A stretch of 64,000 nucleotides of DNA from Burkholderiaceae bacterium (GTDB lineage: Bacteria; Pseudomonadota; Gammaproteobacteria; Burkholderiales; Burkholderiaceae_C). Made by a program: the position numbers and the translations under genes. Within the stretch, counting starts at the first letter, position 1, and every line of letters starts with the position of its first letter. This document shows, one piece after another, positions 26,737 to 35,847 of this stretch. The DNA is taken from the NCBI GenBank assembly GCA_030123545.1, contig CP126124.1, positions 2,852,001 to 2,916,000 on the forward strand, read 5' to 3'. The notes under the pieces are model-generated. The model worked only from the letters and a program-made list of their open reading frames with translations. It was not told the DNA's origin and did no database searches.

Positions 26737-28159
26737 GGCCGGCGCCCGGCGGCATCGTGGCGTGCGCAGGCTCGCTCGCGGCGGGAGCGGCGCGTGTCGC
26801 TGAAGCCGCAGCCGGTCGGGTCGCTCCGACGACCACCGTCACCATGCGGTCCGGCTGCAGCTTGCGCTGGAACGCGGCGCGCACCTCGGCCGCGCTGACC
26901 TTCTGCACCTGCGCCGTCCAAGTGTCCAGGTAGTCGAGCGGCAGGCCGTACCAGGCGATGTTCGCGACGTTGCCCAGCAGCTTTCTGTTGCTATCGAGCA
27001 GCAGCGGAAAGCCGCCGATCAGATGGTCCTTCGCGGCCTTGAGTTCGGCTTCGGTCGGACCATCCGCCACGAAGCGCGCGAGCACGCCGCGCGCGACGGC
27101 TAGCGCCTCGTCGGCCTGATCCGGACGGGTCTGCAGGGCTATCGTGAACGCGCCGGCGTCGAGCCCCGGCGAGAACGCGCTGTAGACGCTGTAGCTCAAG
27201 GCCCGCTTTTGCCGTACCTCTTCCGACAGCCGCGACGCGAAACCGCCGCCGCCGAGGATGTAGTCGCCGACCCGCAGCGCGAAGTAGTCCGGGTCCGCGC
27301 GCCTGAAGCCGGGCTGGCCGATCAGCAGATGGGCCTGCGCCGCATCGAACGGGATGCGGATGTCGCGCGCCTTGACCAGCGGCTGCACCTGGGGAATCGC
27401 CGGCAGCGGCGCGCAGCCCTCGCCCGCCGGCAGCCTGGACAAGAGCGTGCGCACCAGCGCATCGGCCTGCTCGCGCGTGACCGCGCCGACCAGGCTCACC
27501 TTCGCGCGGCACGGCTGGATCTCGCTCGCGTACAGCGCCTGCATGTCGGCCACGCTGATGCGCGAAAGCGTGGCCGCGGTCATGTCGTAGCCATAAGGAT
27601 GGTCGCCGTAGACCGCGGCGTCGAACGCGCGCCCGGCGATCGTGCCGGGCCGGGTGTCGGCTTCCTTCAGCGCGGCGTCCAGGCGCTGGCGGTTGCGCTG
27701 CCAGATCGCGTGGGGGAACGACGGCGCGCCGAGCTCGCGCGCGGCGAGTTGCACCGCTTTCGGCAGCAGATCGGGAAAGGTCAGCGTGCGCAGCGCAAAG
27801 CTCATCCGGTCGCGGCTGGCGGCGGCGCCGAACGACGCACCGAGGTCGGCCCAGGCTTCGGACAGCGCGTTCTCGTCGAGCGCCGGCGCGCCGCCCTGCG
27901 CACGCACGCCGGCCGACACCATGTCGGCGGTGACCGCGGCGAGCCCGGCCTTCTCGCGCGGGTCGCGCCGGCTGCCGGCGTCGAAGTCGATTTCGACGTC
28001 GAGCATAGGAATACCCGGGCTCTCGACCAGATAGACCTGCGCGCCGCTGGCCTGCGTCCAATGCGCGATCGCAGGCGTCGCGGCCGCATTTTGAGCAAGA
28101 AAAAGCGCTAAAGCCAGCTTCGGTATTGCATGTATAGCTATCTTTTTAATAGCAATCAT
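26729..28159 (-). CDS. M16-family peptidase-like protein without zinc motif
   Basis: 476 residues, periplasmic. The HxxEH zinc motif is absent: the matching place reads GLAAVTADMVSAG. The C-terminal half keeps the family's substrate-binding features (RVGDYILGGGGFASRLSEEVRQKRALSYSVYS). It is therefore the non-catalytic partner of the gene upstream, as in two-subunit M16 systems. The signal peptide (MIAIKKIAIHAIPKLALALF, cleavage after AAA or AIA) is encoded by a dispersed AT-rich repeat with three ATA codons. The start (28159) overlaps the active peptidase's stop by 4 bases. Confidence 0.85.
   Translation of the reverse strand: MIAIKKIAIHAIPKLALALFLAQNAAATPAIAHWTQASGAQVYLVESPGIPMLDVEIDFDAGSRRDPREKAGLAAVTADMVSAGVRAQGGAPALDENALSEAWADLGASFGAAASRDRMSFALRTLTFPDLLPKAVQLAARELGAPSFPHAIWQRNRQRLDAALKEADTRPGTIAGRAFDAAVYGDHPYGYDMTAATLSRISVADMQALYASEIQPCRAKVSLVGAVTREQADALVRTLLSRLPAGEGCAPLPAIPQVQPLVKARDIRIPFDAAQAHLLIGQPGFRRADPDYFALRVGDYILGGGGFASRLSEEVRQKRALSYSVYSAFSPGLDAGAFTIALQTRPDQADEALAVARGVLARFVADGPTEAELKAAKDHLIGGFPLLLDSNRKLLGNVANIAWYGLPLDYLDTWTAQVQKVSAAEVRAAFQRKLQPDRMVTVVVGATRPAAASATRAAPAASEPAHATMPPGAGHE
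28087..28157 (-). repeat. Dispersed AT-rich palindromic repeat, forming a signal peptide
   Basis: On the minus strand the core TGCTATTAAAAAGATAGCTA is followed by a tail running through GCTGGCTTTAGCGCTTTTTC. This is the most complete coding copy of the family in the window. It supplies almost the whole signal peptide of the inactive M16 protein. Confidence 0.7.
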
Positions 28160-29646
28160 GACAACGGCCCCGCATCGCGCAGATCGGCCGGCACCGCCTT
28201 GCGCGGCTTCGTCGCATCGACCGGCTGCGGCACCAGCACGCCGACGGTCAGCTGGTCGTCGCCGAAGTATTTGGCCGCGACCGCTTTCACCTGCTCCGCG
28301 GTGACCGCGCGCAGCCGCGCGATGATGCTGTCCTCGGCATCGGGCGGCAGGCCTTCGATCCAGTCGCTGCCGAGTTCGCGGGCCTGGGCGAACAGCGAGT
28401 CGCGCTGGTAGATCCGGCCCGCGACCCACTGCGTCTTGACGCGTTCGAGCTCGGCACTGCTGACGCCTTCCTGCGCGATCTTCGCCACCTGCGCACGCAG
28501 CGCCTGCTCGACCTGTTGCACGGTCTTGCCGGCGGCCGGCACGCCGTCGAGCACGAACAGCTGCGGGCCGCGGCCGATGAAGCCGTTCGACGCATCGGCC
28601 GCGTCGGCGACCCGGTCCGGCCCCTGCGTGAGCGCGCGATCGAGCCGCGCGCCGCTGTAGCCGTCGAGCACCGCGGCGAGCACGGTCAGCGCGAACGCGT
28701 CGTCGCTCGCATCCAGCGACTCGAGCTTGGGCACCTTGAACGCGAGCGCGACATAGGCCTGCGACGCGGGCGCTTTCCAATCGATGCGGCGCAGGCCCTT
28801 CTGCGGCGGCTCGAGCCGCGGCTTGCCTATCGGCACCGGCCGAGCGGGAATAGCCCCGTAGTACTTCTTGACGAGGCGCTCCACCTGCGCCACATCGACA
28901 TCGCCGGCGATCACCAGCACCGCGTTCGCCGGCACGTACCAGCGGCGGTAGAAGGCGCGCACGTCGTCCGGCGTCATCGCGCCCAAGTCGCTCATCCAGC
29001 CGACCACCGGGTGGTGATAGCCGGACGCCTCGAACGCGGCCGCGTTCAGCGCCTCCCACAGCTGCGCACGCGGCGACTCGTCAGTGCGCATGCGCCGCTC
29101 CTCCTTCACGACCTCGATCTCCTTCCTGAACTCGGCGTCCGGCCACTGGTTGTGCGCGAAGCGGTCGGCCTCGAGTTGCATCACGTCGGCCAGCCGCGCT
29201 TTTGGCACCTGCTGGTAGTAGCCGGTGGCGTCGGTCGTCGTGAACGCGTTCTCGCGTCCGCCGATCGCTGCAACGCGGCGCGAGAACTCGCCGGGGCCGA
29301 GGTCGGCCGTGCCCTTGAACATCATGTGTTCGAGCGCATGCGCGACGCCGGTGGTGCCGCTCACCTCGTCTATCGCCCCGGCCCGCACCCACAGCATCTG
29401 CACCGCGGTCGGCGCGCGCCGGTCCGGCTTGATCAGCACGGTCAGACCGTTCGCAAGCTGGAACTGCGTGACCTGCGGCGCCGCCGGCTGCGGCGGAACT
29501 GCAAGCGTCCCCGGCGGCGCGGCGGATGAGTTGGGTGCGGCGGAAGCGGCCGTTGCAGGCGGCGCGGCGGGCGCAGTCTGGGCCGAGCCGGTCTCGGCGA
29601 TCAGCAGGCCCGCCAGCAGCCACGACAGGGAAAGAAGTCGTTTCAT
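28156..29646 (-). CDS. M16-family zinc metallopeptidase
   Basis: 496-residue periplasmic peptidase with the inverted zinc motif H103-A-L-E106-H107 (VAHALEHMMFKGT) and the downstream glutamate in LEADRF. A signal peptide MKRLLSLSWLLAGLLIAETG (cleavage after GSA) and an Ala/Pro-rich linker to about residue 57 precede the domain. The ATG at 29646 is preferred; an in-frame ATG at 29655 lies inside an 18-base palindrome shared with ftsY. Paired with an inactive homologue downstream. Function in the cell is unknown. Confidence 0.88.
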   Translation of the reverse strand: MKRLLSLSWLLAGLLIAETGSAQTAPAAPPATAASAAPNSSAAPPGTLAVPPQPAAPQVTQFQLANGLTVLIKPDRRAPTAVQMLWVRAGAIDEVSGTTGVAHALEHMMFKGTADLGPGEFSRRVAAIGGRENAFTTTDATGYYQQVPKARLADVMQLEADRFAHNQWPDAEFRKEIEVVKEERRMRTDESPRAQLWEALNAAAFEASGYHHPVVGWMSDLGAMTPDDVRAFYRRWYVPANAVLVIAGDVDVAQVERLVKKYYGAIPARPVPIGKPRLEPPQKGLRRIDWKAPASQAYVALAFKVPKLESLDASDDAFALTVLAAVLDGYSGARLDRALTQGPDRVADAADASNGFIGRGPQLFVLDGVPAAGKTVQQVEQALRAQVAKIAQEGVSSAELERVKTQWVAGRIYQRDSLFAQARELGSDWIEGLPPDAEDSIIARLRAVTAEQVKAVAAKYFGDDQLTVGVLVPQPVDATKPRKAVPADLRDAGPLS

Positions 29647-29663
29647 AGAATCCATGGATTCTA
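29646..29663. repeat. 18-base perfect palindrome at the ftsY/M16 divergence
   Basis: TAGAATCCATGGATTCTA is its own reverse complement. It holds ATG codons in both directions (29654 on plus, 29655 on minus), each in frame with the gene on its strand. Only 28 bases separate the preferred starts of the two genes. Confidence 0.7.
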
Positions 29664-29674
29664 AGAACGTGCCC

Positions 29675-30808
29675 ATGTTCAGTTTCTTCAAGAGAAAACG
29701 CGCAGCGACGCCATCGCAGGACGCGGCGCCGCAGGCCTCGGGGCAACTGCCCGAGGCCGCGCCAGTGGTCGAGGCACCGATTGAGGCACCGGCCGCGCTT
29801 GCGACCGGCGCAGCTGGCGGCTTGCTGATCGGCAGCGCGCTCACCGCGCCGATCGACGTCCCGTCACCGAAGGCCGCACCGCCCGAGCCCGCGCCGCAGG
29901 TGCCGGCCGAACGCGCGAAATGGCTGGGCCGGCTGCGCGCCGGCCTGCGCAAGACCGGCTCCAGCATCGGGGCGGTGTTCACCGGCGCGCGCATCGACGA
30001 GGCGCTGTACGACGACCTGGAGGAAGCCCTGCTGCTGGCCGACACCGGCGTTGCCGCGACCGGGCAACTGCTGGCCGAAGTGCGGCGCCGCGTGAAGGAC
30101 AGCGGCGCGACGCATCCGGTCGCGGTGAAGAACATTTTGATCGACGCGCTGACCCGGCTGCTGCGCCCGCTGGAAAAGCAGTTGGTGATCGGCGAGCACG
30201 AGCCGACCGTGATCATGGTCGCCGGCGTGAACGGCGCCGGCAAGACGACTTCGATCGGCAAGCTGACCAAGCATCTGTCGGACGCCGGCGAGTCGGTGCT
30301 GCTGGCCGCGGCCGACACGTTCCGCGCCGCGGCGCGCGAGCAGCTTTCCGTCTGGGCCGACCGCAACACGGTCGAGATCGTCAGCCAGGAGGGCGGCGAC
30401 CCGGCCGCGGTCAGCTTCGACGCGGTGATCGCCGGCCGTGCGCGCGGCCGCGACGTGGTGCTGGTCGACACCGCGGGTCGGCTGCCGACGCAACTGCACC
30501 TGATGGAGGAACTGCGCAAGATCCGCCGCGTGATCGCGAAGGCCGAGCCGACCGCGCCGCACGAGGTGCTGCTGGTGATCGACGGCAACACCGGCCAGAA
30601 CGCGCTTGCGCAGGTCAAGGCGTTCGACGATGCCTTGACCCTGACCGGCCTGATCGTCACAAAATTAGACGGCACCGCGAAGGGCGGCGTGCTGGCCGCG
30701 ATCGCGAAGGAGCGTCCGGTGCCGGTGTATTTCATCGGCGTCGGCGAGAAGCTGGAAGACCTGGAAACCTTCGACGCGCGCGAGTTCGCGCAAGCGCTGC
30801 TTACCTGA
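29675..30808 (+). CDS. ftsY: Signal recognition particle receptor FtsY
   Basis: GTPase that docks SRP-ribosome complexes at the membrane. The 377-residue product starts MFSFFKRKR, a membrane-targeting basic segment, followed by an Ala/Pro-rich acidic A domain and the NG domain with G1 GVNGAGKTTSIGKL, the DTAGRLPT motif and TKLDGTAKGG. An in-frame ATG at 29654 would add seven residues. Divergent from the M16 pair, a common position for ftsY in betaproteobacteria. Confidence 0.96.
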   Translation: MFSFFKRKRAATPSQDAAPQASGQLPEAAPVVEAPIEAPAALATGAAGGLLIGSALTAPIDVPSPKAAPPEPAPQVPAERAKWLGRLRAGLRKTGSSIGAVFTGARIDEALYDDLEEALLLADTGVAATGQLLAEVRRRVKDSGATHPVAVKNILIDALTRLLRPLEKQLVIGEHEPTVIMVAGVNGAGKTTSIGKLTKHLSDAGESVLLAAADTFRAAAREQLSVWADRNTVEIVSQEGGDPAAVSFDAVIAGRARGRDVVLVDTAGRLPTQLHLMEELRKIRRVIAKAEPTAPHEVLLVIDGNTGQNALAQVKAFDDALTLTGLIVTKLDGTAKGGVLAAIAKERPVPVYFIGVGEKLEDLETFDAREFAQALLT

Positions 30809-30863
30809 CTGCCCTGCCCGACCCACCAACCTCATACGCAATCCGCCAACCGACCCGAACACC

Positions 30864-31541
30864 ATGAGCGACCTGTTGCCCCGCATCGAAACCGAGACCG
30901 CCGCGAACCCCCGCGCCGCGGTGATCTGGCTGCACGGCCTGGGCGCCGACGGCAACGACTTCGCGCCTATCGTGCCGGAGCTGGACCTGCACGGCTGCCC
31001 GCCGATCCGCTTTGTCTTTCCGCATGCACCGAGCATGCCGGTCACGATCAACGGCGGCTACGTGATGCCGGCCTGGTACGACATCACAGGCCCCAGCCTG
31101 GGCCAGCGCCAGGACGAGGCCAGCATCCGCCGCTCGGCGCGCAGCGTGGAGGCGCTGATCGCGCACGAGGTCGCGCGCGGCATCGCCCCGGGCGCGATCG
31201 TGCTCGCCGGCTTCTCGCAGGGCTGCGCGATCGCGCTGCACACAGGGCTGCGGCACAACGAGCGCCTCGCCGGCATCATGGCGCTGTCCGGCTACCTGCC
31301 GCTGGCCGAAACGCTCGCCGCCGAGCGCAGCGCGGCGAATGCGGCGACGCCGATTTTCATGGCGCACGGCCTGTCGGACCCGGTGGTGCCGATCGCCGCG
31401 TCGGAAGGCTCGCGCGACGCGCTGCGCGCACTCGGCTACGCAGTGCAGTGGCACAGTTACCCGATGCCGCATAGCGTGCATCCGCGGGAACTCGCCGACA
31501 TCGGCGACTTCCTGCGCGAGGTGCTGGTGCCCGCGGCCTGA
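30864..31541 (+). CDS. Carboxylesterase/phospholipase of the alpha/beta-hydrolase fold
   Basis: 225-residue cytoplasmic esterase of the carboxylesterase II/acyl-protein thioesterase family. It has the oxyanion region VIWLHGLGADGNDF, the nucleophile elbow GFSQG, the acid in HGLSDPVVP and the catalytic His in MPHSVHP. Starts 55 bases after ftsY. Converges on the MBL-fold gene. Confidence 0.9.
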   Translation: MSDLLPRIETETAANPRAAVIWLHGLGADGNDFAPIVPELDLHGCPPIRFVFPHAPSMPVTINGGYVMPAWYDITGPSLGQRQDEASIRRSARSVEALIAHEVARGIAPGAIVLAGFSQGCAIALHTGLRHNERLAGIMALSGYLPLAETLAAERSAANAATPIFMAHGLSDPVVPIAASEGSRDALRALGYAVQWHSYPMPHSVHPRELADIGDFLREVLVPAA

Positions 31542-31554
31542 GTCCGCTCCGAAC

Positions 31555-32694
31555 TCAATCGAGCGGCCAGGGCAACGCCTTCGGCAGCGGCATTTCGGTG
31601 GGCGGCTCGGCCGGAGCGGCCGAAGGCGCCGGTTGCGGCTCCGCTTTGGCACCGGCGGCGCGCCACCAGGGCTTGGGCGTTTCCGCTCGCGCCGGCTCGA
31701 TCGGCTCGCCGAGGCGCGGCATCACGAGCTGGACCCCCTGCCGGGGCGCGAGCTCGAGCAGGGTTTCGGCCGGCTCGTCCCAGGCGTGCATCGCCAGCGC
31801 GAACGTGCCCCAGTGCACCGGCATGAACGCGCCGCCGCCGAGCAGCGCGAGCGCCTCCAGCGCATGCGCCGGCCCCAGGTGGATGTCGCCCCAGGCTGGG
31901 TGGAATGCGCCGACTTCGAGCATCACCAGGTCGAAGGCGCCTAGCCGCTCGCGGATCGCACCGTATTCGGTCGTCAGGCCCGTGTCGCCGCTGAAGAACA
32001 CCGCATGGCGTGCCGAACGAATCACCATCGACGACCAAAGCGTCGCGTTGCGATCCTTCAACCCGCGGCCCGAGAAATGCTGCGACGGCGCGGCCGTGAC
32101 CATCAGATCGGCATACGGCAGCCGGTACGACTCCCACCAGTCGAGTTCGGTGATGCGCTCGGGCGGCACGCCCCAGGCCTGCAGATGCGCGCCGACACCC
32201 AGCGAGGTGACGAACGGCACCTCGCGCCGCGCCAGCGCGCGGATCGTCGGATAGTCCAGGTGGTCGTAATGGTCGTGCGAGACGATCACCAGGTCGATTT
32301 CCGGCAGATTTTTCAGCGCGATCGGCACCGGCTGAAACCGCTTCGGGCCGATCAGCCGCGACGGCGACGCGCGCGGCCCCCAGACCGGATCGGTCAGCAC
32401 GCGAAGCCCGTCGATCTCGATCAGCACCGTCGAATGCCCGAGCCAGGTCGCGCGCAGGCCGGTGCCCGGGCGCTGCTGCCAGCCGGCACGCGGATCGACC
32501 GAAGGCAGCGGACCGGGCGGCACGCGCCGCCCGCCGCTGCCGAGGAATTCACGCAGCGTCGGGTGCGGCGCGGCCAAATCGCGCAACCCCGCCAGCACCG
32601 GGTGGATGTTGCGGAACCCCTCGCCGCGCCACAGCGGCGAGGCCTGCATGCGTTCGAGCCGCTGCCCGGCCGCCCTTTTTCCCAAGGAAATCAT
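31555..32694 (-). CDS. MBL-fold hydrolase, NAPE-PLD-like
   Basis: 379-residue metallo-beta-lactamase-fold protein with the zinc motif SHDHYDHLD and the ATWLGHSTVLIEIDGLRVLTDP opening typical of the NAPE-phospholipase D/UlaG-like group. The metal ligand segments FFSGDTGL and MPVHWGTF follow. The last 45 residues form a Pro/Ala/Glu-rich tail. The start at 32694 (MISLGKRAA) has a GAGAGG ribosome site; an ATG 17 codons upstream is possible. Substrate unknown. Confidence 0.82.
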   Translation of the reverse strand: MISLGKRAAGQRLERMQASPLWRGEGFRNIHPVLAGLRDLAAPHPTLREFLGSGGRRVPPGPLPSVDPRAGWQQRPGTGLRATWLGHSTVLIEIDGLRVLTDPVWGPRASPSRLIGPKRFQPVPIALKNLPEIDLVIVSHDHYDHLDYPTIRALARREVPFVTSLGVGAHLQAWGVPPERITELDWWESYRLPYADLMVTAAPSQHFSGRGLKDRNATLWSSMVIRSARHAVFFSGDTGLTTEYGAIRERLGAFDLVMLEVGAFHPAWGDIHLGPAHALEALALLGGGAFMPVHWGTFALAMHAWDEPAETLLELAPRQGVQLVMPRLGEPIEPARAETPKPWWRAAGAKAEPQPAPSAAPAEPPTEMPLPKALPWPLD

Positions 32695-32939
32695 CGCTGC
32701 CTCTCTCGGGTGGCCCCACGGATCGTGATCGGCCGGCCCGGTCATCCGACTCTAGCAGTCGCGCGTTGCGGATGCTGGTCCGGCCGGCACGGCCGGGCTT
32801 GTGGCAGGGTGAACGCGGAGGCGCGCGAGGCGTCGAAACGCTAAGCTCTCACGGTCGTCGCCCTGAGGTCCGCGGTTTGGACCCACTGTGACCAGCACCA
32901 GCCGCCCTGGAACCGACAAGCACTACGGAAGTCTCCGGC

Positions 32940-34346
32940 ATGGATCGTTTCGCTGTGGATCGCGCCGCTCGCGACGGACCGGCCGCGCTGCCTCAGGCAG
33001 GGCTCGACTCGGGCGCTCTGGGCCTGACCGAATCGGTGGTGATGGGGGTGGCCGGCACCGCGCCGGCGTACAGCATCGAGATCACCACCTCCACGATCAT
33101 CGCGACGGCCGGCGTGCTGTCGCCGGCCAGCGTGCTGGTCTGCGGCCTGATCATGTTTGGCATCGCGTTCGCGTTCATCCACCTGAACCGGGTGCTGGCC
33201 AGCGCCGGAACGTCGTACGCGTGGGTCGCGATGACGTTCGGGCGCACGCTGGGCTTCTTTGCCGGCTGGTCGTTGCTGGTGTTGTGCTGCGTGTTCATGG
33301 TGTCGGCGATGATCCCGGCGGCCAACGCGACGCTGCTGGTGTTCGCGCCGAAGCTGATGAACAACGTGCACTGGGTCACGCTGCTTGCGGCGCTGTGGCT
33401 TACCGTGGTGAGCGCGGTGGTCGTCAAGGGCATCAAGCTGACCAGCTACGTCCAGGTGCTGCTGACCATCGTCGAGGCGGTGATTTTGCTGGTGATCATC
33501 GTCGCGGCGTTCATCGTGTTCCCGAAGGCGCCGGCGCACCCGTTTTCGTGGCACTGGTTCTCGCCGCTGGAGTTTTCGCCTAGGACCTTCGCCAACGGCG
33601 CGCTGGTGGCGATCTTCTTCTACTACGGCTGGGACGTCACGCTCAACCTGAGCGAGGAGACGCGCGACCCGAATCACACGCCCGGCCGCGCGACCTTCTG
33701 GGCCATGGTGTTCCTGATCGCCTTCTTCCTGGTGTTCATCACGATCACGCTGATGGGCCTCTCCGACGCCGAGATCCAGCACTTCAACACCAACATCATC
33801 TTCGCGATCGCCGAGAAGCTGTTCGGCAAGACCTGGGGCTACGTGGCGATCATCGCGGTGCTGCTCAGCACCGTCGGAACGGTGGAAACGCAGATGCTGC
33901 AGTTCACGCGCATGTTGTTCGCGAAGGCGCGCGACGGCATGCTGCACCCGCGCTACGCCCGACTGCATGCGCGCTGGCAGACGCCGCACGTCGCGATCTT
34001 CTTCATCTGGGCGGTCGGGCTGGTGTTGCTGCTGATCTCTTCGTACCTGCCGACGATCAACGTGATCCTGCAGGACTCGATCACCGCGATCGGCTTCCAG
34101 ATCTGCTTCTACCTCGGCTTGACAGGCCTGGCCTGCGCCTGGCACTTCCGCGCGCTCGCGGCGGCGGGCGGACGCGCGATCACCCACGTGTGGTGGCCTG
34201 CGGCCAGCGGCGTGTTCCTGTTCTTCATCGCGCTCTACAGCATTCCGACCTTCGACTGGGTGACCAACGTGGTCGGCCTCGGCGGCATCGCGATCGGCGC
34301 CGTACCGCTGCTGCTGAACCGGCGCCGGCGCACCAGTCCCGCCTGA
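32940..34346 (+). CDS. APC-superfamily amino acid/polyamine permease
   Basis: 468-residue inner-membrane permease with about twelve helices. The TESVVMGVAGTAPAYSIEI segment in the first helix and SAGTSYAWVAMTFGRTLGFFAGW are typical of the APC family. A basic C-terminus follows the last helix. It stands alone between the MBL-fold hydrolase and the flavoprotein. Substrate cannot be set from sequence. Confidence 0.88.
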   Translation: MDRFAVDRAARDGPAALPQAGLDSGALGLTESVVMGVAGTAPAYSIEITTSTIIATAGVLSPASVLVCGLIMFGIAFAFIHLNRVLASAGTSYAWVAMTFGRTLGFFAGWSLLVLCCVFMVSAMIPAANATLLVFAPKLMNNVHWVTLLAALWLTVVSAVVVKGIKLTSYVQVLLTIVEAVILLVIIVAAFIVFPKAPAHPFSWHWFSPLEFSPRTFANGALVAIFFYYGWDVTLNLSEETRDPNHTPGRATFWAMVFLIAFFLVFITITLMGLSDAEIQHFNTNIIFAIAEKLFGKTWGYVAIIAVLLSTVGTVETQMLQFTRMLFAKARDGMLHPRYARLHARWQTPHVAIFFIWAVGLVLLLISSYLPTINVILQDSITAIGFQICFYLGLTGLACAWHFRALAAAGGRAITHVWWPAASGVFLFFIALYSIPTFDWVTNVVGLGGIAIGAVPLLLNRRRRTSPA

Positions 34347-34399
34347 ACCGGGGCGCCGGCCGGCGCTGCCTGCCGCAGTGACTACGCAGTCGGCAGCGG

Positions 34400-35572
34400 C
34401 TACGCAGCCGGCAGCCGCCCGCGCACGCTCGTGGCGTTGAACGGGCCGCTCGCCGCGATCAGCGCGCGTGCGGCATCGACCTGGTCCCAGGTGTTCCACA
34501 GCAGCACGCCGCGCACCCGCCCGCCTTCGAGGTAGTACACCACACCTTCCCGGAACGGCGTGACCCACTGCTCGACGGTCTCCAGCCGCGCGTCGAGCGT
34601 GCCGACCGCCTCGTAGCCCAGGTCGAACAGGTCGGAGTAGAAGAACGGCAGTTCGTCGTACGGCGCGTCCTTGCCAGCCATGCAGCGGCCGGCGCGCTCA
34701 CCCATCGTGACCGCGGCGTTCTCGTGCTCGACGCGGATGCGCCGGCCGAGCGCCGGCGCGGGGAACGCGGCGACGTCGCCGGCCGCGTAGATGTCGGGGT
34801 CGGAGCTGCGCAGATGCTCGTCGACCACGATGCCGTTTTCCACCGTCAGGCCCGCAGCCTGCGCCAGTTCGACGTTCGGCGTGATGCCGAGGCCGGCGAC
34901 CACCGCGTCCGCGTGCAGCGTGCCGCCGTCCGACAGCTCCAGCACGCCGCCGACCGCTCCCTTCACCGTGACGCCGGGACGCACGTCCACGCCTTTTTCG
35001 CGGTAGTAACTGGTCACCGAGTCGGCCAGCGCTTTCGGGTAGGCCCGCGCGCAGATCGCGTCTTCCGGGAACAGCATGGTCACCTTGCAGCCGTTCGTCG
35101 CCAGCGACGCGGCGATTTCGCTGCCGATGAAGCCGCCGCCGATCACCGCGACGCGCGCGTCGGGCTTGGCCGCTTCGCGCAGCCGCTTGTAATCGTCGAA
35201 GGTGCGGAAATAGATGAAGCCGTCTCCGAACGGCAGCCGGCGCGGCGCGCCGCCGGTCGTGATCAGCAGCTTGCGGTAGCGCCAGCTGTCGCCGGCCGAA
35301 TCGTGAACGACATGCGCAGCACGGTCGATCGCGACCGCGCGTCGCCCGAGCCTCACCACTGCACCGGCCTGGTCGATCGGGCGCCAGATGTCCTGCTCCT
35401 TGCCGCCCTCCTTCCACAGCGCCTTGGACAGCGGCGGGCGGTCGTACGGCGGATGCGCTTCGTCGCCGAGCAGGCCGATCGTCGCCGCGGCGTCTGCCTC
35501 GCGCAGCGCCAGCGCGGCCGCCGAGCCGGCCATGCCGGCACCGACGATCAGGTAGTCGAACCCTTGTTCCAT
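34400..35572 (-). CDS. FAD-dependent pyridine nucleotide oxidoreductase (ferredoxin reductase-like)
   Basis: 390-residue flavoprotein with an FAD dinucleotide fold (YLIVGAGMAGSAAA), the PYDRPPLSK motif of rubredoxin/putidaredoxin reductases, a second NAD-binding fold (VAVIGGGFIGSEIA) and the FAD motif DIYAAGDVAAFP. This family passes electrons from NAD(P)H to small iron-sulfur proteins of oxygenases. No ferredoxin is adjacent. It could in principle serve the orphan Rieske oxygenase at 1357 or the ferredoxins elsewhere in the window, but nothing shows this. Confidence 0.87.
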   Translation of the reverse strand: MEQGFDYLIVGAGMAGSAAALALREADAAATIGLLGDEAHPPYDRPPLSKALWKEGGKEQDIWRPIDQAGAVVRLGRRAVAIDRAAHVVHDSAGDSWRYRKLLITTGGAPRRLPFGDGFIYFRTFDDYKRLREAAKPDARVAVIGGGFIGSEIAASLATNGCKVTMLFPEDAICARAYPKALADSVTSYYREKGVDVRPGVTVKGAVGGVLELSDGGTLHADAVVAGLGITPNVELAQAAGLTVENGIVVDEHLRSSDPDIYAAGDVAAFPAPALGRRIRVEHENAAVTMGERAGRCMAGKDAPYDELPFFYSDLFDLGYEAVGTLDARLETVEQWVTPFREGVVYYLEGGRVRGVLLWNTWDQVDAARALIAASGPFNATSVRGRLPAA

Positions 35573-35821
35573 CGCTTGCTCCTCGATCGATCCTGAAGCG
35601 GTCCATGTTACGCGGCCGTCGCGGACGGCCCTCCAGCGCGGGGCGCAGCCCTTGCAATAGCCATGGGCATAGCGGACCGGGGGCCTGCCCACGCCCCACA
35701 AGAAACCCGGCCCGGGAACGCTGCGAGCCGCACAGCGACGCCGCGTGCGGCGCATCGATATCAGCCGCCGACTACGGGTAAACCCGGTTTCGACAGGCTG
35801 GTACCAAGCGTACGCTAAAAC

Positions 35822-35837
35822 ATGAATATTAGTTCAT
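35822..35837. promoter_or_regulatory. Candidate TetR operator
   Basis: ATGAATATTAGTTCAT: inverted arms ATGAA and TTCAT six bases apart, in an AT-rich patch that ends 10 bases before the TetR start. The position suits autoregulation by the TetR protein of the whole sulfatase operon. The gap 35573-35847 holds nothing else recognisable. Confidence 0.45.
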
Positions 35838-35847
35838 ATTTGCCGAC

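Noticed and set aside
29647..30735. Upstream extension of the active M16 peptidase frame
   Set aside because: It runs antisense through ftsY; the signal peptide at 29646 fixes the real start.
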